A program made the position numbers and the translations under genes. The notes under the pieces were generated by a model. It was not told the origin of the DNA, ran no database searches, and saw only the letters and a program-made list of their open reading frames with translations. From NCBI RefSeq assembly GCF_949628215.1, contig NC_134311.1, positions 13,702,582 to 13,766,581 of the forward strand: DNA of 64,000 nt. Reading direction: 5' to 3'. Position 1 is the stretch's first letter. Each line of letters opens with the position of its first letter. Origin of the DNA: Phalacrocorax aristotelis. Its lineage: Eukaryota; Chordata; Aves; Suliformes; Phalacrocoracidae. Of this stretch, positions 1 to 12,179 are shown in pieces.

Positions 1-3000
1 CCCACAGACAAGGTACCATTAACCCCAAATGCAGGAGTCGGGTCTGCTGGGGCTGGAGTGTGCCTCACAACTTTGTGTGTGCTGCCCCTGCCTGGCCTGT
101 TTTTGCAGCCCTCGTGGTCAGGGGCTACATCTGTCACAGGTATGACCTCCATCCGCTACTCATAATAAAAGTGGTATCTCATTGCTTGCAGGCATTACCC
201 ACTGATGAATGGCACGTTCACACACATGTCCCGTTTCTCCACCACTGTGTGCTGCTGTCTTGCAGTAGTCTTGTTAACTAATTCATCACAGGACTCTTCC
301 CTCTGTGTTCAGAGGTCCTGGTTCTTACTCCTGACCCTTGAATACAAGCTGTTAAAGATCTTTTCTGGGGGAAAGGAAAAACAAATAAGCAAAGACCCAT
401 ATTATATTTATTGTTAAAGGCCTTATTCATACAGCAGTCAGAGTAGAGGTGCTCTGCTTTGCTGTCACCTCTAAGCATCACCACAGATTTAATTAACAAC
501 ATATAAACCTAGGATTGCCACAGACCATGACCCAACATTTGTCATACAGATATGTATACAACCTGAAAATGCAAAAGGATAAAGTTAAGACGGTAAGAAG
601 CAATTATCTGAGTTTTCCAAGATTGTCCAGTTTCTAAGTGCTGACCATTAAACAACCATTTCTTGATCTTTTAAAATTTGCTTTCAAAAACCACATAAAA
701 CTTTGCTAACCAGAAGCCCTCCCCATTCAGCTGAACAAATGGAGAAGCTACATCCAGCACATGTGGAGGAAATCACATGGCTGGTACGCACTGTAGACAC
801 CTGAAAATGCCACCAGCCAACATTAACCTGCTCTTGGGAGGCCAGCACTCCACCAGCTGCGGCAGCTGGCACACCCCTGCGCCCAGGGCTTTCTGCCTCT
901 CTGTTTGGTACAGTCTCTGCTTTGGAGCCCAACCAGGAGGGCTGCTGCATACCTGATGAAAGATGTGACGAGCTGGCTCAGGCTGTGATATTAATGGTCT
1001 GTCTCTGCAAAGGAGGCTGTGCTGCCAGCTGCAGAAACCCTGTCACTCTTCACTGAGGTGTCAGACAGGGACCTGCCCCTCAAATAACAAAATTTTGCTG
1101 TGGGAATAACAGCAGAAGGGCTTCTGAGCTGTAAACTGTTAGACTTTAAAGGAGGCAGCCAGCATCGGGGGTATGATCAAGCACATGTGCTGCATTAGTA
1201 CGTTAAGGATCATTGCAAGATTACACAGAGTCTTGAAGGTGTATTGAACACAGCAACAATCACTTACTGAAAGAAAAAAAAATCAACTCAGCTTTCCCTT
1301 ACTGTAAATAAAGACTTTTTTTTTCAGTAGAAGCCAGTATTTCCAATCGCATTCCACTGCTAAATAAAACCTGGAGGTAAATAAATGCAGCTTTATAGAG
1401 GACTGCACAGTATTTAGAGGTATCTGAGACTATAGGAATGGTAACTCATGTATGTGTGGGCATAGTGCCATTCCAGAGGCAACAGAAAGTGAAACACCTG
1501 TGTTTCCTAGGCAATCGCCTCTTTCATGGATACATAACTTCAAAACAAACACATGCCCAAATGTGCTTGATAGCAGCCACCATATGCTGTCCCAAAAAAA
1601 AAACCAGAAAGGTGTGTGATAACTCATTGTTGTACACACTTGCAGTTTGCACTGCTGCATCAGCAGGTACACCAAAAACAAGCAGATTAGCCGCAGCCTC
1701 CCTCCATGCATGATAACTGCTTCTGCTGACTACTCAGCCTCTGCAAGAAAGCAATGAGGGAATCAGAAGTTATCCCTGTCCCTGAAAGGGATGCCACTAA
1801 CCTGTTGTTCAGCACCACAAATCACTCTGAGCTGCTTTTGTTCACAGAAAAAAACATGCACACCCGTGCAGCGTGCCAAACGTATCATCTTCTCCCTGCT
1901 TTGAGCACCCACTGTGACTTATAGCCAGGAAAAACAGCTTTAGTGAGATTAATTTTACAAAAGGCAGAGGTGCTGTAGAGTAATGGCTGTATCTAACTGA
2001 GCTAATTGGAAAACTGTAGCAGCATGGGAAACAAGGCCAGTCAGTTAACTCTATTTTTAAGAGAGTATCTTAAGGTTGCAGTCAGTGAGGAGTCTGCTAT
2101 CACCCCACAGATAGGATCCCCAGAGTCACAGTGCCTCTTCCACCATGAGAAGACTACACTTGCTGATAAAGAGAGACATCCTAAGACACATTTCTTAACA
2201 GGATTGTTCTTTGATAGTCTTATCAACCCTTTTGTAGGAAACACTGCATGAGAAGTTTCAAATGCAATGCGACATGAGTTTAATGTGCTTTACCACTGAA
2301 ATAAAATATACATTTAAAAAAAAGAAAAATCTGCCAAAGTGAAGTTTTAATGACAGAAATGTTAACAGATAGCAGGGATCTCCTCAGGTAGGAACAGCTT
2401 CATTCTAAACCATACAACATCCTCTCTTTATTTATTGCTTAAAATGACCTAAGCTATACATGTATTATAAAATACCCCATTTCATTTTGTGAGCTCATAC
2501 ATACATTATTTAAATCACAAGAATCCCAGCATTGCCAAATTATAAATTTGAAGTTATTTTAAAACATTTTTTGTCAAGACACTCTGATTTTGCTGAGCTT
2601 GTCTTTGAATATTTGATACTAAAACACACATTTTTCCATCTACTCACATTTCACTGACCTTTGATAAATTACAAGGCAAATCTCTTCCATTATTCTATTA
2701 ACAGAAAGCATCTGTGTTCTCATGCTAAAAATAAACCTACTATATCTTAAGTCCAAGGTCATGGGCTTTTAGAAACCAACAGAGTATCAAGGTAGGCCTT
2801 TGCTGACCACACAGTGTCTCCTTGCCTATCCATAATTGCGACAGCTTAGAACAATAGAAGTGTTTTTATAATTGAATCTTGGATTTAGAGATTCTTGTAT
2901 AGAAAACTCTGTCAGTGAGGGTTAAAATATTTGTACACGTATAACACCAGATTTGATTGCCTGATTAGTCTTATTTTACTGGAGGAGATGATAACTTTCG

Positions 3001-5196
3001 CTATCAGATGCATCTACAGTCCTAATTATAACACAAGTATCCCCTGAAATTATTTAAACAGAAAAGAGTCTTACCAATAAAGCAGGGCATTTTACTATTT
3101 CCAAACCTGTAGAAAGGGTATAGTTCGGGTCACAAGGCATGAACCAGAAACACCAGTAAACCCAAAGTGGCGCACAGAGAGAGAATAAACTATGTCTTAC
3201 AAATGCAGCAGGACTTAACAGTACCTGATTCACCCAGGATAAATATTTCAGCAGTAAGACAGACCTCTACAAAGCACATGTTGTAAGGACAGATAGTGCA
3301 TGCATAATATAAGCTCAACATTTTACTGAAGGTTATTTTACTTGTGTGAACACTTTGCAAACAAGATAACTGAATAATAGGTCTTATCGGGTATTGTATA
3401 TAAAAACTGCAAAACAATAAAGGAGTCCAAAAGCCAAACACCATCTCCCTGACAGTGATACAGAAATGCTGAATGCCTTCCATCGGGTCTACTATGTTGC
3501 CCTCCCCCACAGTTTTGGCCTTGGTCAGACTTAGACACAAAACTCATCCCTCGGCCTTCGACTTGGCCTCTCAAGCCGCCTCAATCTTTGTTTTGGCAGC
3601 ACTCCCTGCAGCTATAATACAAACATTTTATCAAACTTATTAAGAAAGAATGAGACAAACAGTTCATAATCAAAAGTGGAATGCAAGCTAGTCAGAAGCA
3701 AAAGCTTCACCCTCTGCTTTTTTCTCTCCTGTACCATCCCTTCTGCAGCACAGAAACCTATGTTTCTGCATGCCTAACAGTGAGGTCTGAACAAAGCCTC
3801 AGATATCATCTCCATCTGCATCTTCATGGTTCTGCCTTCTAGCCATTACAAATAGGCTTTGAAAGACAAATAGCAGAAGACAAAGCCAATGGGCAAACTT
3901 ATTTCTGATGTTTAAAAGACATCAGGTGAAGTTGGAAAGTAAGTTACTTTCCAATTACTTTTCAGAATGCACATCCCCTTTATTTCAGAAGGCTATAGGA
4001 AGCCTGGAGAATGGGGGGAAATTATGACACTCCAAGAAGGAAGGAACTGAAAGTTCAACATTTGGAACGAAACTGCTTGAGGAATTGAAAATATTATTCT
4101 AGTTTTCAGCTAAACATTTACTTCTAACATTTCATGAATGCTCTAGAGAAAGAATGCTGTGGTTAGAGTCAAACCATTGCTCACCATTCTGATGAACTTC
4201 TGAGTACTTTGGTGTGGCCAGTCTGGGGAGCAATGTTATCCTATTTCCTGCTTTTTTGACAGTCCCAATATCCAGACTTACTAGATTAGGTAAAAGAAAG
4301 ATCTTAGCTTTGTGCAATAGGTTTGAAAATATGACCCCAGGAATGGATATAATTAATAGACAAGCTAAAGATCACCAAAATGTCTGGGGTTTATAGTGTG
4401 ATAATTTAATGTGTTGTATGGCAACTCATACCTTGGGCTTTACAGTAGTATATAGACTCTTCATATCCTCAGGGGTCTGGCAGCCAGCTTGGGAAGATCA
4501 GGTTTGGTATTCTTAATAACTAATTTTCAAGATCATCTATCTACAAAGGAGAGTGGGCTAGAGGGAGAGAAAACTCCTAATGCTTTTCTTTTTCTTAAAA
4601 GTTCATGGGCTTCCAAAAGCAAGACAAAACTGATTTAATCCAAATTCTTTGCAGGTCAGCTTTTAAAAGATGTCTGACCTCCTCCCTGTGTTCCTTACTT
4701 AAAGGTAAGACAGGCACAGCTGCCAAGTGAAAAAAATCAGAAACATTCACTAAACTGTCAACTAGCAAAGCTTACTTTGCAATCAGCTGACAAGAGGTAT
4801 GAATAAAAACCGAAAAAAAGTAATTAGTCCTTGAAATCCATGAGCTCAGGTAAATGAAAATTTCATATTTCAAGATTTCTGTATGTTGAAAGAGTACACC
4901 AAATTGCACTGCCTCCAAGACCCCAACCCTATTTGGAATAATTCACATCCTTCAGAATATGGGTTGACTGTAACTAGGAAATCTTTCTCCTTTGTTTCCT
5001 GCGGACATATAAATACATAGCTATAAAGGCACAGCAATTGATAAGGATAATTTACTGCAAGATGAGACTGAACTTACAGATTTCCAGCATGTCTTTATAT
5101 GCAGCTAAACTGTAGTGGGAAAGTCAGTAACTTTTAGCAGCTAAACTCAACCACTGCAGAATGTGACTGATTCTCCAATTCATTTTGATAGATGCA
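1..5196. other. Intergenic, no gene recognised
   Basis: AT-rich single-copy-looking sequence upstream of the retroviral insertion. Open frames here are short (under about 120 codons), lack family similarity that I can recognise, and occur on both strands. No LTR, CR1 tail or exon with convincing splice sites was seen. In mammals this side of CDKN2B contains antisense non-coding transcription (CDKN2B-AS1), but nothing in the sequence shows such a gene here. Confidence 0.6.
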
Positions 5197-5470
5197 TGTT
5201 GTGGTTTAGCCGGCAGCTCAGCCCCACACAGCTGCTCGCTCACTCCCCCACTGGTAGATGGGGGAGAGAATCAGAAGGGAAATGCTCGTGGGTTGGGATA
5301 AGAACAGTTTAATAATGAAAATTAAAAGAAACAACAACAGAAATGCAATGTAAAGGAGAACAACGAGTGGCGCAAAACCCCGGGGTGGGGAGGGGGGGAA
5401 GGGAGGGGGGAGAGGAACGAACCACCGAAACAAACTGCACGCGATGCAGCCACCCACCGCACGCCACCAG
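5197..5470 (-). repeat. Truncated 3' LTR of the endogenous retrovirus
   Basis: About 270 bp match the first half of the 7406 LTR (shared blocks include the GGCAGCTCAGCCCCACACAG stretch and the AAATGCAATGTAAAGGAGAA stretch), with scattered substitutions and small indels. The match ends near 5470, where the sequence passes directly into the RNase H part of pol. The rest of this LTR (its U3 side) and everything between pol and the LTR are deleted. Confidence 0.85.
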
Positions 5471-6480
5471 TGAACAGGGCATACTGCTTTTCATCTTCTG
5501 GCAGTTTGTTATACAGTGGGGCTTCTTCAGCACGTGTCACCTCCTCCTCTGGTGATAATCCAAAGTCTTTGCCTCCTGGCCAGCCCCTGATCACTTCCAA
5601 GATTCCTGGGCGACTGGGGTTTCCTACTCGAGCCCACTGGGTAATCAGTGCAACCCATTTACTCCACGTAGCATCAGCTGCATGGTGTGTAGAGGGGATG
5701 TTTCCTTTGAACATCCAGCCCAGCACGGGCAGTCGGGGTGCCAGGAGCAGCTGTGCCTCAGTACCAACCACTTCTGAAGCAGCTCGAACCCTTCATATGC
5801 TGCCAATATCTCTTTTTCAGCTGGAGTATAGCGGGCTTCGGACCCTCTGTATCCCCGACTCCAAAACCCTAGGAGTCGACCCTGGGTCTCCCCTGGCGCT
5901 TTCTACCAGAGGCTCCAGGTAGGGCCATTCTCCCTGGCTGAGATGTAGCGCACACTCTTTACATCTTGTCCTGCCAGGGCTGGCCCAAGGGCTACTGCAT
6001 GAACTATCTCCTGTTTAATCTGTCCAAAGGCTTGTCATTGCTCAGGGCCCCATTTGAAATCATTCTTCTTCGGGGTCACTTGGTAGAGAGGGCTTACGAT
6101 CAGACACTAATTTGGAATATGCATTCTCCAAAAACCCACAACACCTAAAAACTCTTGTGTTTCCTTTTTGCTAGTTGGTGGAGACATAGCTGCTATTTTG
6201 TTGATCACATCCATTGGGATCTGACAACGTCCATCTTGCCATTTGATTCCTAAGAATCGATTCTCTTGTGTGGGTCACATCATCTTACTTTGTTTTATGG
6301 CAAAACCAGGTTTCAGAAGGTTTGGCTTCTTTTCCCTCTAATTCCAGGCTACTGGCCCTGTTAGCCCAGCATCGGAGCAGCCAGGTGGCAATTTGTTCAC
6401 CTAGACAATGTCTGAAATCTTTTCGCATATCTTGCAACTCACTCAAGGACAGGGATCGGGTGGTCTCTATTTAATTTATG
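5470..6480 (-). pseudogene. Retroviral pol fragment (reverse transcriptase C-terminal part to RNase H)
   Basis: The - strand translation, spread over more than one frame, resembles the thumb/connection region of a retroviral reverse transcriptase, followed by a YALFT-type start of RNase H at about 5470-5500. The expected aspartate just after that motif reads as glycine, and the frame then runs into LTR sequence, so RNase H is decapitated. Stops and frameshifts break the region. It is a relic with no intact product. Confidence 0.75.
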
Positions 6481-6548
6481 ACTTCTTCCTCTTCTTCTTG
6501 TGATGGCCCTGCTTTTTCAACATCCCGTTCTAAACGAGTTGACGTCCA

Positions 6549-7180
6549 CTAGCAGTATTTCATCTTGTGTATGGGGGCAACTGATACTGGTACGGGTTGA
6601 TTCTCTGAGCCAGCTCCAGTACTTGTCGTGGGGGTTTGAGTGGCTGCAATGCCTGCCATCAGGGCTGGAGTGACCACAGTGCCAGTCACTTTGCATTTCA
6701 ATCCAGAGACCTTCTCTTCCCCTCGGAGCACTGAATACTGTTGAGCAGGGCTCGGTACACATGGGCCCCAGCACATCCCAGTGATCTGTGTCTCTCTGGA
6801 GTTCCCAGTGTAACAACATACTTTCTCCAAATATTTTACTAGTTTTTCAGGATTCTGCACTTGTTCGGGGGTGCCCACTGCCCTAGGTATTTGCCCATGC
6901 TATCCCACATGCCCTGCCACTCGTAACTATCAGGCCTCAGGGCAGATTTCTGGGTGATATTCTTAAGTTGCTTAGTCAAAACCAAAACAACGTCCCCAAA
7001 AACTAACAATAAGTGCACCTTAACCACCCAAGGATGTTCAAGATACAAAAAGGTTGTTATAATAGAGGCAGAGACATCACAGAAAAAAATTGCAGATACT
7101 ATTCTGTATTTACTCCATATAAAGTCTCTCAGAGGAGGAGGTATAACTGCTAATTGCCTCAACAAGGTGCTAGCCAAAGT
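6549..7180 (-). pseudogene. Probable gag-region remnant of the endogenous retrovirus
   Basis: Two overlapping - strand open frames (7177-6839 and 6878-6549) occupy the position expected for gag, just after the primer binding site and leader. Their local composition (a Trp-rich segment followed by a Pro/Thr/Ser-rich segment) would fit a matrix-like N-terminus followed by a linker, but I do not recognise a firm domain. The change of frame near 6850 indicates a frameshift. The assignment rests mainly on position. Confidence 0.45.
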
Positions 7181-7380
7181 ACAGCAATGGTTTCAGCAAA
7201 AACCCCAAATACCAGATAAAGCTGAAAACGAGTGTTTGTGTAACAAATCTCGTAGGCAAAACATTACTAATCGCAGCAGAACACAGCAGACTAAACAAAC
7301 CAACACCGATCTTTAACACCAACTGGAAAAAGGACAACATGGTGCTGTGACCAGCAGCTGTTGTTATCTCCTACCCTTGA

Positions 7381-7398
7381 GCCCCACGTTGGGCGCCA
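7381..7398 (-). other. Retroviral primer binding site (lysine tRNA type)
   Basis: The reverse complement reads TGGCGCCCAACGTGGGGC, which fits the primer site of retroviruses primed by tRNA-Lys1,2. It lies 7 bp inside the LTR boundary at 7406, as expected for the start of the internal region of a - strand provirus. Confidence 0.85.
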
Positions 7399-7405
7399 AA
7401 AAGAC

Positions 7406-7954
7406 TGTCGTGGTTTAGCGGCAGCTCAGCCCCACACAGCCGCTCGCTCACTCCCCACCGGTAGATGGGGGAGAGAATCAGAAGGGTAACGCTCGTGGGT
7501 TGGGGTAAGATCAGTTTAATAATTAAAATTAAAATTAAAAGAAACAACAGAAATGCAATGTAAAGGAGAACAACGGGAGGCACAAAACCCGGGGGGGGGG
7601 GGGACGGACAGATGGACGGACAGACAGACGGATGGATGGATGGATGGATGGATGGATGGATGGACGGATGGATGGACGGACGAAAGAAACAAACTGCCCG
7701 CGACGCAGCCGCTCGCCGCCCGCCGACCCGACGCCGCGCCCGAACCGCAGCTGCCCCCCCTCCATATACTGGTCACGGTGTCACGTGGTACGGAATGAAC
7801 CTGCCATTGGCCAGTCGGGGTCAGCCGCCCCCACCGTGGCCCTGCCCCTCCGCGCCCCCCCCCGCCCCGCAGCAGAGCTCGGGAAGCTGGAAAGGTAGCC
7901 GACCTCTCCCCCACGGTGAGGAGAATTAATCCCTTCTCAGCCAAAACCAGCACA
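7406..7954 (-). repeat. Complete 5' LTR of the endogenous retrovirus, 549 bp
   Basis: Read on the - strand it starts TGTGCTGGTTTTGGCTGAG and ends in ...CACGACA, with the usual TG/CA termini. The stretch 7603-7685 is a tetranucleotide array absent from the partner LTR. The LTR is otherwise collinear with the truncated copy at 5197. Confidence 0.85.
7603..7685. repeat. GGAT/GGAC tetranucleotide microsatellite inside the LTR
   Basis: A run of imperfect GGAC/AGAC units gives way to about seven perfect GGAT units and then mixed GGAT/GGAC units. It directly follows a G12 homopolymer. The partner LTR has a short G/A-rich tract at this place instead. Confidence 0.95.
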
Positions 7955-7959
7955 ATGCA

Positions 7960-10900
7960 TTACAGCTTAAGCAAAAGAGTTGTCATCAACAATATAAATC
8001 CATGAACACACACCAGAGGACTGGATTAAATGTTTAATTAAAGACCTGCTCTTTGTGCATTTTAGGTAATTCAGTAGCATAGTCATTGATGGTAGAAAAT
8101 GCCTGACATCTGCCCGACACGTTAAGCACTTCTTAGCTCTCAGACAGCATATTACCTGACTCATTACCTTCTTCAGACAGTCCAAAGATGACAGTTGCCT
8201 GCAACTGCAGAATCACAAAGCCCATGAACAGGGTGCACAGTAGCTTTTACCACTTGTCTTTATGTATTGAAAATGTCTCAAGTTCACTAGCCTTTCTCCT
8301 GCTGTCCCACAGGCCTATGAGAACTATCCTTACATGTGTAAGTGAGCCAAAAAGACAGAGTGATTTGCTCAGCACTGGACAGTTAAATGATGGGGACATG
8401 AGAATTACTACTTAGATTCCAAGTCATTTTGCTACACAGGTGCCACAAAAGCAAGCTGGGTCTGTGCTAGACTTTGTGAACTGGAGAATGTGTCCTAGAT
8501 TCTGCGTTCATATCCTTGAAGTCAGCTAAACCTATGGATATGACAGCATCTGAAACAAAATTTAAAAAAAAAAATCAAGTACCTAGATCTAGAGACGACT
8601 TTTTCTGATGCTGTGGTTTATCAGCATTTCGATAGTACAAACCACAGGACCAAACCACTGGGCCATATATGGATCAGATTACTCTTTCTGGTGGAACAAA
8701 ACGACGCCCCAAGTAACAAAATCAGGGATAGCTTACTGAGCAGATGGTCTGCTATCATCTGCTTGCGTTTTGGTAGCTTACAGCTCTCTGTCATTCTTTT
8801 GCTTTCTAGTTTGAGTGCTTCCTCTACCACTGATTCAGCTATTCTGGGAGAATATTTTGTCAAAGAGCCCCAAGGAAGCAAATGGCATATCTAACGTGGT
8901 AACCAAACATGGAAGCAAGTTTCAAGGTCTCTCTCACTGAATCTGCAATGCTTATACCTTCAGTAAGAGTAGTAAGAGTAACAGTGCACATAGAGAGCTC
9001 ACTGCGAACACAGCTAGGCAAATAGCCATAAAATTGCCAGAAGTGTGTCTATGCAGTGTTTTGTAGTGCTCGTGCCCACATTGTTTGAAAGAAGACATGA
9101 AGAACAACCGGGTAGAAGAGAAAATCCACTTCCAAAATAGTGTCAGTACTATTAAAAAGAGGGACCACTAAATTTGAGTTAGTGTTTATACTTCCACTTG
9201 AAAGAAACCCAAAACCAGCATGTTTTCCTGTTCTGATTTTTTTGCATATTTATTTTGATCCAGACAAGGAGTATGAGGTCACCAATGCTGTCTATCTTCC
9301 TCCTTCCAAAAGAAAGAGACACAGCTAAGGGAAGAACAGAACTTCCTATGCCACATAATTCCCTAAAGGGTGTTAGCTGGAAGAAAACACATATGTGACA
9401 AACCTGCCAATAACTTTTTCCTGCCCAGTGATATCTAGCCTAATTTCTTGCCTGGCCAAGCAGAAGAAATCAAGGAAGAAACAGACTTTTTCACAAAGGC
9501 AGATTCTCCCCTGCTAAGGCTGATTCTCCCTGATATAAGCAATTAGTGTTTGAGGGGAGCACCAAATGACCACCTTTCACTTACAGGTAAGCAGACTGGC
9601 AGAGCTGGCACATGACTACTGTGAGGTGCAGGCAGTAGGAGAACTGGCTGGGGAACAGCTGATGTTTTTGGCGACTGGAAGCCTGCTGCTCTTGCAGTTA
9701 TGTTACCACCCAACTTGATGATTTTAAAATCTTTCTGCCTCTTTTGCTTGTTTATATGATTTTGTTTTATTTTCAAATCCTTACCACTGTATCCCCAAAT
9801 ATTCCTGTTATCCTATGATACTCCATTCTTCTTGACTGACACCCCTGGTGATTTCCTACAGGAGTCAATGACATCTAATCTCCCCAGTGAAAGCAGTAAA
9901 ATAACCGCCGATGGGGAATTTTACTAACATCTGCACCTACTTTATCAGAACATGATATGTAAAGATTATTCTGCAGAAAAAAAGAATTTATTGACAGGTT
10001 TTTCACAATCCAAAGCTCTTTAACCTGAGCTAAATTACATTTCATTGTGGCACTGAGTTGTTTTTTTCTAGCTGTCAAACAGTGTTTTGGAAGAACGTCC
10101 ATTTCTCTGGAGTCAAATCAGTGAAAACTAAGAAAATCTGCTGTGAGTGACGTTTTCCTTTGTGGTGAGCTGCATTTGAGTAATATTGAGCTCATTACAC
10201 ATTATGCATACTAACAGTTATCTTCCTGAATCTCCTGACATTTCTCTTTTCTCCTTTTGACTATAGAAATTGGTATTATTGCTATGCTTGTAAAGTCTAT
10301 CTCCTTGCCAAGCAATTTGTATTTATTTGGTGTTTTGTCATTGTCTATGTGCATATTTAATAGGCCTGCAGCACACATTTGTAATACAGTTATGAAAGGC
10401 GTGATGCATCCCTAAATGAGTGTTTTAAGGTCATGATTGCACAACTCATCCTTTTGCGATTAACTTTTAAACTGGAAGAAGTCACTTCCAACTGTGTAAC
10501 GGCTTCTTTAAAGTTACCATCACCTGGACAGTGAAACTGTCCTTCAGCCAGCAGCTTCATATTCAGAGCAAAAGGGAAACACTGCCTAAGATTCCAGCTC
10601 CAAAGCAAGCAGTTTTCAGCTTAAATACTTTATTTTCTCTCATTGGTGGGTTTTCAGTTCTTGGTTGGGAGAATAAGCATTTATGAATTTGTAAAGGCAG
10701 CCTTTTTGAGGCAGCCTTCTTTTCCCTAATAGCACAGTGTGGGTTTTTCTGAACTGCAGAAGTCAGGAAGGACTCCTTACTTTGTCATTCCTGTAGGCTT
10801 GACAGTGCTACTTCTTGAGGTTTGTAAGGAACGCCCACCCCTTCTGAAAGCAGTGTGATTTTGGGGTTTGATTATCTTATTTACCACATAGCCTTGGAGT

Positions 10901-12179
10901 AACAAGTGAGTTAAACAAATAAGTAGAAAGCCTGTCTTTCTTCAGATATTATTTTCATGCTTTTCATTTGTTAAAATAGCATGGCCTGCTTAAAACCTCC
11001 ACACAGTTCCAGTAGACACAGGCTGGTTTTGTTTACCTTGGGGATATATCATTGGCACCAAAGCCCTGTCAGACTCTTTTTCTATGACTAGTGCATTGAT
11101 GTCCTGTAGCTGAGAATCAGGATTAGTATGCTATCTCTGCTGAACTGATTCTGCAGTATTGCTATTTACTCCAGCTGCTGTAGAAATTAGCTTTGAGCTT
11201 TTTTAATACTTAGCTATACCTTTCACTACTTGGATATTTCTGCTGTATAGTGGTCTACATACCAAGGTATATAGATTTAACTCTTCCTCTTGTTTCCTTT
11301 TTTTTTACTACAGAGGTCTGAAGTATCTTTATTGTCTCATTTTTATAGCACACGGTGCTTGAATAGCAAATTCATTAATAAAGAAAGAAGAAAAAAAACC
11401 AGCAACAGCAACAACAATAACAAAAAACCCAAAACAGTACACTAGGAAATCACCAGATTGTGTATAAATTCTCAATTATTTAACCAGAAGCAACTATTTA
11501 TATCAAGAAGCTCCTTATCATGAGAGGAATTCAACCCATTTCTATGTATCTGAGCATAGAAATAGTACCAGTGTGAGTGAAGGAGCAGGATTTTGCACTA
11601 GGCAGATTCAATTACAGGAACATGCCAAGCATTGCAAATAAAACCACACTTTAACCATTACACAGTCTTCATTGGCCATGCCAGTTAGCATTCTTTTGTT
11701 TGCTGCTGGTGGAAATTGCCCGCACCATTTGGTACTGAAAACAGAGAGCTTTCTTGTTGGTATAGCTGTGCCTTTCTGAAGTATGAGGCCAAGAAAGTAA
11801 TTTGATTGTGTTGACGATACGTGCTAAGATGCAGGCAAACGCACGGACAGCATGATTGGCAACGGATTAAAAAGCAGAGAATGGCGGTATGAGGTAGGAC
11901 TATGACTGCAAGCTTCCCAAGAGAATAGCTCAGAGATCCCATGTATCTGTCAACGGTCACATCCATGTGCTAAGGTGAGGAAAAAAGCCACTTTCATGAC
12001 ACTTGACAGTGAAAGAACCAAGGGCGCTTACAAACCTCGAGAAGCAATGTTGCGAAACATACCTGAGTGAAAAAGTGGGGAGCTTTTATTTCCTCGGAGG
12101 CTTTGCACAACACCATGCACAGTAAGACCCGAGAAACCTCTAAGGCCCGTTGTAACGCGAGCACTCCCCATTATCGACA
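7960..12179. other. Intergenic, no gene recognised
   Basis: AT-rich DNA between the retroviral insertion and the CDKN2B CpG island. It contains an A/C-rich simple stretch at about 11385-11440. No LTR or CR1 copy, exon or RNA gene was recognised. The - strand frame at 11685-11966 is 93 codons long but matches nothing I know. Confidence 0.55.

Larger units (their letters stand above)
5197..7954 (-). mobile_element. Defective endogenous retrovirus, gag/pol remnants between LTRs
   Basis: Read on the - strand the element runs from a complete 5' LTR (7406-7954) through a lysine-tRNA-type primer binding site (7381-7398), a gag-like remnant, and a pol fragment, to a truncated 3' LTR (5197 to about 5470). 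Both outer ends are canonical (TG...CA) and are flanked by the same short direct repeat, ATGCA (5192-5196 and 7955-7959). This shows one integration event followed by internal deletions. Protease, most of the reverse transcriptase, integrase and env are missing, and the remaining frames are interrupted. The primer site suggests a class II (ERVK-like) element; the class is inferred. It cannot be an autonomous element. Confidence 0.85.

Noticed and set aside
3190-3540. 116-codon - strand frame in the left flank
   Set aside because: No recognisable domain, and no promoter or splice support.
7603-7685. Possible CRISPR-like or tandem gene repeat
   Set aside because: Four-base units with no spacers in a eukaryotic LTR; a microsatellite.
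7516-7953. 145-codon - strand frame rich in HPSIHPS repeats
   Set aside because: It is a translation of the tetranucleotide array within the LTR, not a gene; the frame does not extend into retroviral coding sequence.
11685-11966. 93-codon - strand frame with mixed composition
   Set aside because: No recognised family, no splice context and no conservation data; an isolated frame of this length is expected by chance.
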